Assembly: GCA_037178855.1 (NCBI GenBank)
Contig: JASJZC010000004.1
Location: 7,502,001-7,566,000, forward strand
Source: Oscheius sp. JU75
Lineage: Eukaryota; Nematoda; Chromadorea; Rhabditida; Rhabditidae
Direction of reading: 5' to 3'
Length of the DNA: 64,000 nucleotides
Shown here piece after piece: positions 52,556 to 64,000 of this stretch. A program made the translations under genes and the position numbers. The notes under the pieces were generated by a model, which was not told the origin of the DNA, did no database searches, and saw nothing but the letters and a program-made list of their open reading frames with translations. The first letter of the stretch is position 1. Every line of letters starts with the position of its first letter.

Positions 52556-53785
52556 ATGCAGCTCACAGCCGGCCAGAAGAATCTCGTCAACAAGACGGTC
52601 GACGTCAGCACTTTCGCCATCCGATGGGGGTTTGTGCCCCTCATCGTCTACCTCGGATTCAAACAGGGACCCGATCCGATGCCCAACGGACAGGTATGCG
52701 TAGTTTTCTTCACCTTTTTTTGGGATTTTATGATACTGTTGACCGATATTTTTGTGGTGGAAACTCCATTGTGGAATAGCGTGGAATTTCAAGGCACTCA
52801 TGAAAGAAGCCATTAGCTCGGATTTCCGATGATTCACAACGTTTGACCAGAATTTATGATGCTTTTGTTTTCGAGAATAGGGGTACTTATAATGAAAAAG
52901 TACTGAAACAGACATGCACCTTAGGCTCCAGTTCCTCGGAAAAAAACCGGCTCTATTGCGGCCGATTCGAAACCTTTTTCAGCGCTCAAGCTGCGCAGCA
53001 GTAGCCAGCCAATCAGAAGTGAAGGTTGCATTTTTAACTTTGCAATGTTGTAGAGCAGAAGATAGCTAGAAATTTTGCCACATCAAAAAATTAAAAAAAT
53101 GCAACCTTGAACTGGCTGGTTTCTGTTGCTCACCCTGAGCGCTGAAAATGGCTTCGGCCCGGCCTGAATCGCAAGATGTTTATAACAGAGCCGATCCGAC
53201 CTTTTCTGGGCCAATGCGCACGTCTAAGAACAAACTATCATGAAAAATTGATAAGATTTACATAAGCTGGAGCTGTTTCCACCCGAAAATCTCTTGTATC
53301 ATTCTAGCTTGACCCTGATCAGAGTTAATTCAAGGGTCAAGAGATAAGCTTAGACATGAGCTTTCGGGACCGTAAGGTCGGTTACGGTTCGGTAACTTCT
53401 AACAATGGATAAATTGGATCAGTGGCGGTCTCGGTCTATTTTCAAGTCAAAAAATGTATCAACACCTGATCGGAACCGAACCAAGCTGGTTCGAACACCT
53501 GTATCAGCTTCAGGTTCCAGTTTAGTTTTTTTCCGACACCGTAAAAGCGTATTTACAGTCTTTCGTTTTACATATCTTTTAAGGCCGAAAACCCTATTTT
53601 TTTAAAGCTTTCCGATGTTGCGCAAATTTGTAGATAAAATCAAGGGCTACTACTTTGCAGAACCCAAAAAAAACTTAAACATGACGTCTTCAACCTGAAA
53701 AACGCATTTTTCCTTTAATTTCTAATGCCAAATATCGGTTTTTCAGATCATCCCGCTCTCCCTAGCGAGCTTGTTCTGGAATTGA
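52556..53785 (+). CDS. tomm-7: Mitochondrial import receptor subunit TOM7
   Basis: Exons 52556-52693 and 53747-53785; 58 aa. AIRWGFVPLIVYLGFKQGPD matches FAIRWGFIPLVIYLGFKRGAD of human TOMM7; this is the single membrane anchor. It ends LASLFWN, like LSLLWG. TOM7 is a small outer-membrane subunit that modulates TOM complex assembly. The ATG lies one base after GGTTCAG, an acceptor, and 180 bp after the ufm-1 stop, so the pair looks like an operon with trans-spliced second gene. The 1-kb intron contains a fold-back element and a GATGTTGCGCAAA-type repeat. Confidence 0.95.
52940..53190. repeat. Fold-back element in tomm-7 intron
   Basis: Arms: TTTTTCAGCGCTCA (about 52976) against TGAGCGCTGAAAA (about 53137), and AAGGTTGCATTTTTAA (about 53023) against TTAAAAAAATGCAACCTT (about 53091). 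GGCTGG/CCAGCC words pair between them. It is a palindromic non-autonomous element without coding capacity. Confidence 0.55.
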
Positions 53786-54771
53786 GTGCCTTCTTCTACC
53801 GACCTCGACAAGATTTCGTTGATTTTGCTAGCTAGTTTGTTCACGATAAATTCGTTTAACCTTTGATTTTTGCCTGTTTTTTGAAACTGTTGCACGTCAG
53901 ACGCAGTTTTATTGATATTGCTCGTTTATTTCGGAATAGTAATATCCTTGGAGGCCTGAAGCTTGCTAAAAAAAAACCTGATTTGGGGAAAAAATGGCAG
54001 AGAAAACCTGCAGGTTTCGCGAGGAACGCAGCCCAGAGCCTCATTTTCGCCGTTCAGGCGGACATGTCCCGGCTTGCATTGACAGGCCGGACCGCCGCAG
54101 CGGAGAGAGAAGCATGGGGAAATCTGAGAATTTTTAGGGGGTTTGCCCTTCTTACTTGTACTTTACCTGGTCGAAATCCTGACAATTCTTTTCCCCACAC
54201 ATATTCGTGCATTCCTTCCATTCGGCGTTCTTTGGACAAGGAGCTAAAATTTTGTTTTTAACCATTTCTACCTGAAATTTTGGGATATCTTTGACCCATT
54301 TTTGTATTTTCTAACAAGAATTTTCGCGTAGATGTGGATAAAAAAGGCCTTAGAAGTAAGACAATGTGTCAGAAAAACTTCACGAACCAATTTTCCTACA
54401 TACCCAGACCATTCTGCGTGATTTTTCTTGTATTCTGCGATTGGACACTCATGCCAAATGTAGTTTGTGACTCTAGCCTGCTAAAAAATAGAGTAGTTGA
54501 ACCGGGAAATGTTGTAAATATTAAAAAAAAAGCCCAGAATTTGCCTTCACAACACATTCCGAGTAATTTTCTTTCCATTCCTCGATTCTAAGCAGTTTCT
54601 AAAGGCGATTCGCGACTTGGATAATCAGAAAAGGGAGTTTGAGATTCAAAAAAGTCATCAAAAGTCTAATCGATCGTGTGTTCACTTTTTTCTGCATTTG
54701 GATGTTTTTTTTTTAACTGAAACTATGTTTACCATATCCGAATCCCCAAATTACCCCAGAAGCAAGTTTTT
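53786..54771. other. Intergenic, no gene seen
   Basis: AT-rich. Short frames (for example 53863-54261) lack splice or family support. Confidence 0.4.
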
Positions 54772-54879
54772 CTAACGAAATCTTATCTCTAGAAACCCAC
54801 GTTTGGCCACAGTAGGCTGCGGAGTCGTGGCGCAAAACGCGTAGAAGACTAGAGCGAAAAAGACGAAGGCACTTTTCAT
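54772..54879 (-). CDS. Putative short secreted peptide precursor
   Basis: 35 codons: a clean signal peptide (MKSAFVFFALVFYAFC), then ATTPQPTVAKR with a Lys-Arg dibasic site, then GFLEIRFR and a stop. This layout is that of a neuropeptide or secreted-peptide precursor, although the predicted peptide ends RFR rather than RFG and so would not be amidated. GTGGGTTTC inside the Arg-Gly codons could instead be a splice donor, giving a longer protein with exons to the left that I cannot identify. Confidence 0.35.
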   Translation of the reverse strand: MKSAFVFFALVFYAFCATTPQPTVAKRGFLEIRFR

Positions 54880-55915
54880 GGCTGGCAGATGTTGAGGGTT
54901 AGACAGCAGCTGCTGCCAATGAACAAAAGACCACCAACTGGTCCTGTTTACCCGATCGTGTGACCAAAAGTGAGACTTTTCCGAAACAGAAATCAACAAC
55001 AATTATTTCCGAGTGGAAATATTGACAACTGGGGGCTTACTCATCGTTGGTTCACTGAATTTTTGGGGTATTTTAGCAAAACTTGAGGGGGAAGTACCGA
55101 TTTTTGAATAGTATGAGATCATTGTAAAGTCTATGAGTGTTTTGTGATGGTAATACGGTTATGGGAATCCTTCCGCTCTATTTGCAGCAAAATCTGAAAC
55201 TTTCTTGACTCTTCCAGGGCCCGAAATCCATTCTCGGGATCTCTAAGTCCGGCTACGACTCATTTTAGATTTTAATTCGGCATATACGGCTTATTTATAG
55301 TCTGTTCAAGAATAATAGTGTTTTTCAAACCATCGCAACTAAAAACGCGCGACGTTTTGAAAACGTTCAAATTTTCAAGAAATTTACTTCTTCTTTTTTC
55401 TTCAAAGTCTCATTCATTTTCTTGCCAGTTTACATTCTAAGTTTAGAACAGTGTAATTTGCATAGTTTATGTAGGAGAAATAATCGAAATCTAACACGAA
55501 AAGCAGCGAAAATGTAGAAAACGAGTGGGGAATTCCAGAGAAGTTAAGTTTTTTTTTTACGGTGCGGTGTTTTGAAAAATGCTCGATTATTTTTGAACAG
55601 ACTATAGCTCTAAATCAGCATTCCAGAAGCCAGAATAGTTGTCAGCTGTTTGTAGAAGATCTTAGGACCCAAATAGCTTCATTGGTTCTTCTGGGCTCTA
55701 AATATGGCAGCAGGAACATATTATGATAGGCAAAAAGTTCTACAGGACCGTATTTGGTCTGTTTCGACCCAAAAAGAAGCTAAGGTATCGGCATGAAACG
55801 TCTCTAGCCTTTCCTTTAAGCCCACCCTTCAATTTGCTTGGTTGAACTGTCTTCTCTCTGCTCTTTCCATCTTTATTTTCTCCCATTTACATCCAAAAAA
55901 TACAAAGTTTTGCAG
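54880..55915. other. Intergenic, no gene seen
   Basis: Region between a small minus-strand frame and the SPOUT1 gene. AT-rich; no exon was recognised. Confidence 0.4.
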
Positions 55916-57882
55916 ATGGAAGGCGGCTCCACGAGACAGAAACTGATCAAGAAGAAGAGGAAGCTGAAGGGACAGCTTTTCCGCTCGAAGAACGGCGAAG
56001 TTGTCGAGGATTTTAGCTGGAGAAAACGTATTATTGGTCATTTTTACGGCCGAATACCACATTTTAGGACGACAAGAGACGGCTGGGGACCGGGAAGACA
56101 AGCTGCTGCGACTCCACGAGGAGGTCGTGACGAAAAAGAAGGCCAAGTTGGTGGAGAAACAGCTCAAAGAGGATAAATGTAAGTTTCTGACCTAGTTTTT
56201 AAGCCAAAATCCACATTTAGCAGCCGCCTACACTCTTTCCATAGCCATTCCGGGCTCCTTCCTCAATAATGGACAGAGCGCGGAGCTGCGAAGCTACATG
56301 GCCGGACAGATAGCCCGAGCTGCGACCATCTTTTGCGCCAATGAAATTGTCATCTATGACGAGACCTCGAAGATGACTCAAGAGTAGGATTTTTTTTTGC
56401 GATTTGTTGGGGCTTAGTAAGGCAATGAATTGATTTCTCAAACGATAGATTTTATCGAGCTGATTCCGAATATATATAGATGCATGATGAATCGGAAGTG
56501 CTTTGTTTTCAAGATACAATCGGAAGAATGCGCACTACTATGAAGAAAAGCCAGGTTCCGTAAGACACTTTCAAAAGACGGCTGGTTAGGCTCTAAAACA
56601 CTGAAAAACTATGAAGATTTTCTATAGATTTCCCCTATCCAAAAGCAAGTGGTTTTAGGTCCATAAATGCCTACTGGTCCGGCCATTGGAACGCCGACAT
56701 TATGCCCGCGGATTCGAACTTCGAGGCCTGCTTTCATCTAGCCAAAATTCTGGAATACCTCGAGTGCCCTCAGTATCTTCGAAGGCGGCTCTTTCCCTTC
56801 CACAGGGCTCTCAAATATGCAGGTTTGCTCACAATTTTAAAGTTTTATATACGCTTTTTAGGTCTCTTAAACCCGCTAGACGCGAATCATCACCTGAAAA
56901 GTGAAGATCTGTCCCATCGATTTCGCGAAGGCGTCATTCTGAACAAGCCGATCAAAAAGGGACGCGGGCCGCTAGTAGATATTGGTCTGGACAAGGAGTT
57001 CCAGATCGAGGAAGAGATCTCCCTACCGCCCGATACCAGAGTCACAGTCGAAATCAAGAATTTGGAAGAGGAGAGAGGTGGGAAATTGCCTACTTTGTCG
57101 ATTTTGAAAGGACAAACAACAAAACATTTTCCCTAGCAACACATTTTCCCCGACAGATTTTTGAAGCTTCAATACTGTTCAGGTACGTGAGCTACAGGTC
57201 CCAAAGGTTGTCAGTGCTTGCACTTTAAAGCGAGCGCATAGGCTCGAAAAGTTAGCGTATTGTGGCCGGAAATGGTAGCAAAAACAAGAGGAAATCTGTC
57301 GTAAAATGGCCAACACCTACTTGTAATCGTATTGGACGAGCACTGAAATCCATTATCAAACAATTTCCATTCAAATCCATCCATGTTCCAGACTCACGCC
57401 GCTTCCGCGGTTCCATCTCCAGCGCGAAGAAGGTTCGCGAAGCTACCGGCCACTATTGGGGCTACTCGGTTCGTCTGGCGACCAGTCTCAAGGAAGTCCT
57501 CGACCGTCGACGTTACGACTGCATTGTGGGCACCTCGCCGCGCGGATGTCCCGTCGCCGAAGCCGACTTTTGTCTCCTCAACAAAACGTAAGTTTTCTCC
57601 CTAAAAATTCAAATTTACCGCTCCCACTTTTCAGGAACATATTGATCGTTTTCGGAGGCGTGCAAGGCGTTGACGCCGCGCTTGAAAGTGAGGAGGCTCT
57701 GGAAGCTGCAAAGGCCGAGGTTCCCGCCATTTTTGGTTTTAAAAACTGCTTAAATTTAGGAAGCCTTCGATCGCTTAATTAATAGTCTGCCGCACAAGGG
57801 AACGAGGACCGAGCGCGTCGAGGAGAACGTTCTGATCACCTTAAGCGAAATGACGATGCGTCTCAGGCAGCTATTAAGCTAA
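55916..57882 (+). CDS. SPOUT1/C9orf114-type SPOUT RNA methyltransferase
   Basis: Eight exons: 55916-56027, 56068-56178, 56224-56383, 56659-56822, 56862-57077, 57392-57587, 57635-57719, 57760-57882; 388 aa. A basic N-terminal helix (LIKKKRKLKGQLF) is followed by YTLSIAIPGSFLNN, GQIARAATIFCANEIVIYDE, LAKILEYLECPQYLRRRLFP, GLLNPLDANHH, REGVILNKP, GHYWGYSVRLA, GTSPRG and ILIVFGGVQGVDAA. These align along the whole of human SPOUT1 (CENP-32). The fold is an alpha/beta knot that binds SAM; the human protein methylates RNA and associates with kinetochores and spindle poles. The ATG directly follows TTTTGCAG, consistent with trans-splicing. All junctions are in phase. Confidence 0.92.
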
Positions 57883-59689
57883 TACTTGTTGATTTTGACG
57901 TTATGTTCTTGTTGGTTATTAAATCGTGTTACTTTACAACTTTTTAAGGATTTAATGACCGAATTATCGGTATAATATCATTAAATTTACCTAATATAGT
58001 CACTGGAACGGTATACCGCTTGCAAATTATCTTATTTCGACTGTTTTGGAGAGAATTCTTTAAGGTTTTTCGAAAACGAAAATCTGGGTCCCGCCACGAT
58101 TTTAAACCCTAAATAGAAAATTGAATTTTTTATTTGTATTTTGGTCCTCTTTTCGAATATTACTTGTGAAAAAAAACTACTAAAAATTCGTGGTTTACAG
58201 CTGTTTTTAAGTAATTTTGGTGTACGGTAGGATTATTTGCCTAGAATATAATAACACTAACAGAAAAGTAAAAAAGGTGCTACGAAAACGGTGAAAAACG
58301 CAAAATGTGAAATTTTCTTCAACGCTCGATCTTCGAACGTTCAAACTTCGTTGGAAATAAACTATAACCATTTCACCATGCTTTTTCAGCCAAAAAGGAC
58401 CAAGAAATGCTTCGTCTCCTCACCCGATGTTCTCTACCACTCTACCAGCTTCCTGTAAGTTTTATTTTAAATATACCGAATTTTGGACAGGCTGACGGAG
58501 AGACGATGGACAGAAAATGCCATTGTTTTTTTTAAATTCAAAAATAACATATTTAGAAGCCCGTGCTGCTTCTGCACAAGCCGTGCACTACTCTCCTCGT
58601 GGTCAAGTCGCAATCGACAGTGGCAGAGAGGCTTCCAAAAACTAAGCGTGGGTTCTAGCCTTCGAATGAGATGGGCGCTCTAAAATATTTTCGTCAAAGA
58701 TTTGAGAAAATGAGGCGCTCGTGGTTCGCTCAAAATTTTCTTGCTTTCGCGTCCGAAAGAATCAACGATAATTCGTACCTCGAAGAGATAGAAAGTTCTT
58801 TAAACTTCATAGGCTTGCAAATTGTGTAGCCTTTTTTTTTAAATTTCGAGGCAATAATACATTTTGAGCGTGATAGAGCTTCAGGGAGCGGCTTGATATG
58901 TTTTTCCATATTTGGTTCGAAACCCGCAGTCATTCCTTCCGCTTCTTCCTTGTTGACAAAACAAGACCGATGTGTGACGATGCGGTTTACACTTAGACGT
59001 CAAAACAACTAGGGGGATCTTTCGATTTAGGGGAAGGCGTTGTTTCCCTGTCTGGACTTAATTTTTCAATCAATTCTTTCCCGCGAAAATGATTCATAGA
59101 CTCGTGTTCTACCTACAGCCATATTGGCTGTTTTCTCCCAAATTCTCATGTTTTTTGTGACTTACAGTCGTCTCATTTTGTTACTTAAAACTTCCTCTCT
59201 TATTCTCCCAGCCAGGATCGAAAATCTTGAAGTGTGAAAATGCTCCGCACTTTCGCCGAGTCTCTTGTTCTAATTTACCCTATTCCTGAAATCCTTCGAC
59301 TTCTAAGCTCTCCAGATCACATTACCACTGTTTCCATGTTCTAAAGGTTGCATTGATAGTCTCGTTCAACGAGGATTATTTGCTTATTTCTAGGTCTTCT
59401 ATTTCAACCAAAAAAGTACAGACATTCGTAAATGAGCAAAATAGCCCTGCAGTTTACCATTATTTTCCGAAGAAAACTTGCTTGAATGTCTTACCAGATT
59501 CTTTTACCTTATCGTCCAGACTTACCAAGATCCAATCCCTAATCTCGTCAGCAGTTTCGTAGAGCTACTGAAAAGAATCTTGGCTTTTTGGAGACGATTC
59601 GATAACCCTTAGTGAACTTTGCTTTCTGCTCTTGTCTAACAGTCAGTCCTGTAAGGCACTTGTCACAGAGGTAGGGAAAACTTTGGACC

Positions 59690-59750
59690 ACCCGAGACCG
59701 TTTCATTCAAAATCCACTGCTCTACCACTGAGCTAGCGATCCGTCCTGGC
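59690..59750 (-). repeat. tRNA-like element
   Basis: On the minus strand: GATCGCTAGCTCAGTGGTAG then AGCAGTGGATTTTGAATG, which is the D arm and anticodon region of a tRNA. The T arm is decayed (GGTCTCGGGTGGTCC). Probably a pseudogene. Confidence 0.45.
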
Positions 59751-60502
59751 ACTTTTTCATTAGACTACGTGAAGCCGCCATTCCTGACTGTCCCTTTCTG
59801 AGTTTCACTGGTTTTGGACATAGTCAGGTAATTCGTGCATTTTTGAAGACAATTCCAGCTCATTTGTTTAGCTTTTTCCAATCTAAAGTAGTCGCTCTTT
59901 TCGTAAATTTACTTCGATAAATCTCTCGTCGCTTACTACTCAATAGTTTCAAATCCAAACTCTTCAATTACCCCTAGAAAACTAGTTTTTCTCCCCTTTT
60001 TTGAATCTTCCTAGTCTCTCAATGGTGTCTCGTAGACCCTACCCCGCAATCTCTGATTTCTTCAGGTCTTGCTTACGTTTTAGTATGTTTGGGGGTAGAC
60101 GGACGGGGTCTCTTGTTTACGTGTACATATGAACCGAATGATTCACTTCTGGTTCTCTCGCTCCTTTCCCACGCCGGGGCTCTATTTTTGACACCCCCCT
60201 TACAGGAACCTGTTTCTCATTGTCTTTCAATGATTAGAGGGGGAGATTTGTTTATACCTTTTAAGGGCTTCGTAACCGCGTTGTTTTTCCCCACCAAAAG
60301 TACCGAGAACCGCCACAATTCGTCGTTGTTTACCGCCCAAAAACAGTTTAAAAACCTAAGAATTGACACGTATTATTATGTCCTCACCTCTACCTTGGAT
60401 GCCTGTTTATGGGTGTGAAGACACCGTAAGCAAAGATCTGTTATCTGCTGTATTCATGCGCCAGCTAGGAAGGAAGGCCCCCTAAGGTCAACAGCCGGTC
60501 AC

Positions 60503-60532
60503 GTGTTGTGTGGTGGTGGCCCCACACAACAC
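60503..60532. repeat. Perfect 11-bp inverted repeat (hairpin)
   Basis: GTGTTGTGTGG and CCACACAACAC separated by 8 bp (TGGTGGCC). Confidence 0.85.
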
Positions 60533-62344
60533 ACTACTGACCACTCGACAGCGCCAGTCGACTCTCTGACCACAACACAACATTCATTGCCGAAAGCAGC
60601 GACGATTTAAGGACAAAAACTCCATTTGTTGTTGTAGAGTGGCGAAAAACGTAGGAGATAAATGCAGCGACGATGCGAGAACAAAAACCAATTTTTTCCA
60701 ATGTTTGAGAACGAAAAAAGACAAGAATTATCACTATTTAGGTAGATTTTTATCACTGTGAGCTTAGAAAATGCATAGAGAGCAGACGGTGAAGACTCGA
60801 GAACAAACCCACTGATAGCTCTCAGACACTGTAGAAACCCAAAAACTAGTGAGAGATGATGTGAGACTAAGAAGATGTCATTTTCCGGCTGTTTCAGAAT
60901 GGAAAGGTACAGTAATCATGGCCATTTTTGCTGATTTTGCTAGCTCAGCTAGTAAATGACCCAAAGCCCGTGCTTTTGAGCTAAAAAAGGCTGGAAAGAA
61001 GAGCTAGGAAGTGAATTTCTGGTTACAAGTTTGTCAATGGTAATGGGCTGTTTTACGTATTTAGCTAGCTCTTTTCTCTAAGAAAAACGTTTAATTAGAA
61101 GCTGTAATGCCACAATTTTGCGAAACATCGGTGAGCTCAAAGTTTACTGATTCGGGTCCGAAAAATATGCCTGAATTGGTGCGCTTAAGCGTTTCTCTAA
61201 TATTTACAGTTCAGTCCCCACCTAAAAACTCATGATTCCCTCCCTTCCCTCTGATTATTGTCTCTTTCTCACCGTCACTTTTTGAACTCTTGACCAGATT
61301 GGAACTGATCACAGAGAGAGACGAACCTATTTACCATCTCTTTCGACTCCCACGGTCATACGACATGGGGAATCCCGTTTCCAGTGACATCACCTCCAGC
61401 AGCCATCACTATATAAATCGTCATTTCGGCCAGTTGGGTCTTTCGCGCGCGGCCCCCAGTGAGATAGTTTGGGAGAAGATGAGGAGGAGGAATCATGTGA
61501 CCCCACACCACGCTGCTGCCGCAGCCGCTGTACTCAATTTGGAGCCCTCGTGAGAGGACATGTTGACTCGCTGTTTTCGAAACAGCTGTCTGGAGCTGTT
61601 TCCTATTCGAGAAGTCTCCTTTTCCTCTATATGTGTCTTCCTTTCTCTCTTTTTTTATTATGGTCTTTTTCTACTAGAATTCTTGCCGCTTTGGAGTTGT
61701 TCTTTGTGGGACTCATTGACATGGAAATGTCGGGAAACATTCGCATATTTAGTCAAGTATTTTTGGCTCAAAATGAGGTGAAAATGTAGAAGTTTATGCA
61801 CTTGCCTGAGTATCAAACTCGAATCGAAGGCTGGTTGTTTTACGCTAGCTTGAGACATTAGATACTCAGGCAACAATGAAACTTAAGAATTATTCACAAA
61901 GGGATGAACTTAGCTGTCTATGCTTCACTTTAGGTAGTCACGCATGATTAGAAGTTTTGAACTGCAATAAAAGAATGTCTCAACTTGCCAGCGTATCCTT
62001 TGCTGTCCATGCGATAGAAGTGGCGCATTAGATACTCAGTCAAGAAACTTGATGCCGATTCTGGCTCGAAAGCCCTAAAAACTCTACATATAGACGGGAC
62101 GGGTATCAGAGTCTGTCAAGGAAGATCGGGTCACAAAAATGGTAAGACTAGGCTAACTTGCGCAAGACGGGCACGAAGAGGCTAGGAATTTGACTGATAT
62201 CTGAATATGCTGATTATGATTGTTCCATAGGGTCCCGCCACGAACTTCTAGCTCTCTTTCCTTCCTCCTTCTCTTACTTGGACTCTACACCTTACAGATT
62301 ACAGTAAAACTAAAACTCATTTCCAGCTGACTGACAGAGAGAGA

Positions 62345-62366
62345 GAGACTGGTTCGAACCAGTCTC
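62345..62366. repeat. 22-bp perfect palindrome
   Basis: GAGACTGGTTC followed by GAACCAGTCTC, without spacer, inside a GA/CT-rich tract. Confidence 0.9.
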
Positions 62367-63067
62367 CCGACCTCTCTCTCTGTCTCTCTCTCGTCGTCCA
62401 TTCGACAAACAGCGGCCCCGGTGTGGCTTCTTTTAGATAGTCCTGTGAGAGAGACAGAGACAGATCCGAACCCAGAAGTGTTCAGAAACGCCTTCACTCA
62501 ACTTCTCCCTCTTGGGATTCGAAATGAGACCCATTCTCTACTCCCCGATTTTCACATACTATTTGTGATAAAGATCTCTGTGATGTGGAGAGACCGACTA
62601 TGACTAACGGCCTTTATACTACTGCCTCTAACTCTCTCTCTTTATTTTGGACAGGGACACTGGATAACCATTTGGATTTGGACTGGATTGGGATAGCCCC
62701 CCACTCTTCACACCTCATCTCCGTAATGCAGGCTGATGGGTCAAGCGGAACAAATGAGGCTGGAAGGTTCTAGTTCAGAGTTAGGAGACAGAACATACAG
62801 TAGTCTGTTGCCTAGACAGAGACGACCCTTCCAGTAGATCTACTAGATTTTTGAAGAGAGTTAACTCTTTGGAAAAGATCCAGTCCATTATGACCGGCGT
62901 AGCTGACTGACTTATTCAATAGGAGAGAGACAAAAAGATATCTCTGTCGTTCTCTCACTCTTTGGATACAGTAGTAGTGTCAGAACTCGCCAGAGAGTAT
63001 ATGGTAGTACCAGTACTTGAGAGTCGACTGTCCAGCTTAGTGGGCAGTAGTCCCGGAATTAGAGAGT

Positions 63068-63129
63068 CTACTGTCCAGTAAAAACAGTACCTGAACTGGT
63101 TCAGTAGGTCTGTTTTTACTGGACAGTAG
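63068..63129. repeat. 62-nt strong hairpin (20-bp perfect stem)
   Basis: Left arm CTACTGTCCAGTAAAAACAG (63068-63087) is the exact reverse complement of the right arm at 63110-63129. The 22-nt interior (TACCTGAACTGGTTCAGTAG, then GT) pairs further with small bulges. It could be a small-RNA precursor or a fold-back element end. Confidence 0.85.
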
Positions 63130-64000
63130 ATCAGTAGTAGAACTAGGAGTAGAGGCAGTTGGCTCTCTGACTTCTTCAAAATACCAATAGTCAGTAGGCT
63201 CTCTCTGGAGATCAAGTAGTTCAGAGAGCTGACTCATACCGTTTGAAGAGTCGGACTAGTCTTCTTCAAGGACCCCTGTCATTTTGGGTATTGAGACGAC
63301 TCTTCCAATGAGTTCAGTGGCTTTGAATTAAAAACTAGATCTAATAGATCTAATAGCTTTGACTGAAGAGTCGACACTTCCAGTAACTAGCTCGATAGCT
63401 CCCTTTCGGTACAGTAGTCTTGACTACTACCTATAAGGCGATAGACTGTTCTATAGTCTAGTTCAAAGACTTCGACTCTCTCACTTGACTTCTCCATTGG
63501 ATCCAATTCTTTGTTCCGAACTTGACTCTCTCTAAACTAACTCGACTTATCCTACAGGATCCAGCTGTTTCCCATTGCCCTATGGACTCTTCCAGTAGAC
63601 TTTCCCCGCTTTTTCAAAGCATTGAGCACCCTCTCTCTCCCTTTGTGTACCTCCTCTCTCTGCCCCACCTCTTTCGACCTTCGGTTCGTGTCTTTTCGGG
63701 GGGAGCCTCCCCCTGCTACTCACGTGAATTGGCCCGAACTTTTTCCCGATTAAGAATTGTCTCTCTCTTTGGCGAAAAATAAGGCTGGCCGATAAGGGGT
63801 GGACGGCACAGATGTTTCGTGCAAAAGTTATCTACTGTGACACTGATTAAGTAGGGGACAGGAGTACAAAAGGCGGCGACTACGGTTTATCAACTCCCGA
63901 GAGAGACTGTCGTCCTTCTGTCCATTTGGGCTTTCTCCCCACAAATGGGGTGATGCATGTTCCGATGGCAATTCCGAGACCAGCCAGATGATGGCGGGCA

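Larger units (their letters stand above)
57883..64000. other. Intergenic region, no defensible gene
   Basis: About 6 kb with no family match. Possible small two-exon frame at 58407-58454 + 58557-58658 (MLRLLTRCSLPLYQLP..., 49 aa). A tRNA-like sequence lies at about 59690-59750 (-). A TATATAAA word at about 61411, followed by GC-rich DNA, could be a promoter. Several hairpins are listed separately. 62870-63500 is built from repeated AGTCGACT / GTCCAGTA-type words. Confidence 0.4.

Noticed and set aside
58407-58658. Two-exon frame MLRLLTRCSLPLYQLP + KPVLLLHKPCTTLLVV...
   Set aside because: Mitochondrial-presequence-like start, but three different frames are open across the second exon, so I cannot choose one; left as unresolved.
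60089-60418. 109-codon open frame MGVDGRGLLFTCTYEP...
   Set aside because: No splice context, family similarity or coding-like codon use.

Overview
This is nuclear DNA of a nematode, most likely a rhabditid-type (chromadorean) worm. The evidence is many small introns (often 37-45 bp) with a TTTTCAG-type acceptor, start codons lying 0-2 nt behind a splice acceptor (spliced-leader trans-splicing), a 5S rRNA close to the Caenorhabditis one, and proteins that match nematode orthologues (HMT-1, CLP-1, HSP-110, RPN-3, MRPL-32, UFM-1, TOMM-7). From memory, most of these lie on C. elegans chromosome III, so the window is probably a piece of the equivalent chromosome (Nigon element C). The species is not identified.

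Layout. 1-0.8 kb: last two exons of a synaptotagmin-type C2B gene (+). 3.1-7.8 kb: a cholinesterase-like secreted protein (+) that has lost its catalytic residues and carries Q/G/Y-rich insertions; its introns hold a 5S rRNA gene and an intronless hypothetical gene with its own polyA signal. 7.9-11.6 kb: a 13-exon STAT transcription factor (-), convergent with the esterase. 14.0-19.8 kb: a five-finger C2H2 protein with an Arg/Ser-rich tail (-), divergent from a TEX10/Ipi1 ribosome-biogenesis gene (+, 20.4-22.3 kb). 24.4-27.6 kb: hmt-1-type ABC half-transporter (+). 29.0 kb: tRNA-Pro(AGG). 29.8-35.0 kb: clp-1-type calpain with a glycine-rich N-terminus (+), convergent with hsp-110 (-, 35.9-40.6 kb), whose promoter has a TATA box and a heat-shock element. 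40.9-42.5 kb: internally deleted copy of rpn-3; 43.6-44.2 kb mrpl-32 (+); 47.2-49.2 kb intact rpn-3 (+). 49.6-50.6 kb: a secreted protein resembling the N-terminal (MNNL) module of Notch ligands. 51.5-53.8 kb: UFM1 then TOMM7, an operon-like pair. 55.9-57.9 kb: SPOUT1-type RNA methyltransferase. 57.9-64.0 kb: no gene I can defend, but several hairpins.

The genes are mostly housekeeping (proteasome, chaperone, ufmylation, mitochondrial import and translation, rRNA processing) with signalling genes (STAT, calpain, synaptotagmin). Non-coding DNA is rich in degenerate GACAGA/TCTGTC tracts, tRNA-like elements with A and B boxes (several in hsp-110 introns), fold-back elements and one probable hAT-type MITE. 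Gene models were spliced by eye; totals divisible by three and continuous family similarity support them, but individual junctions may shift by a few bases.
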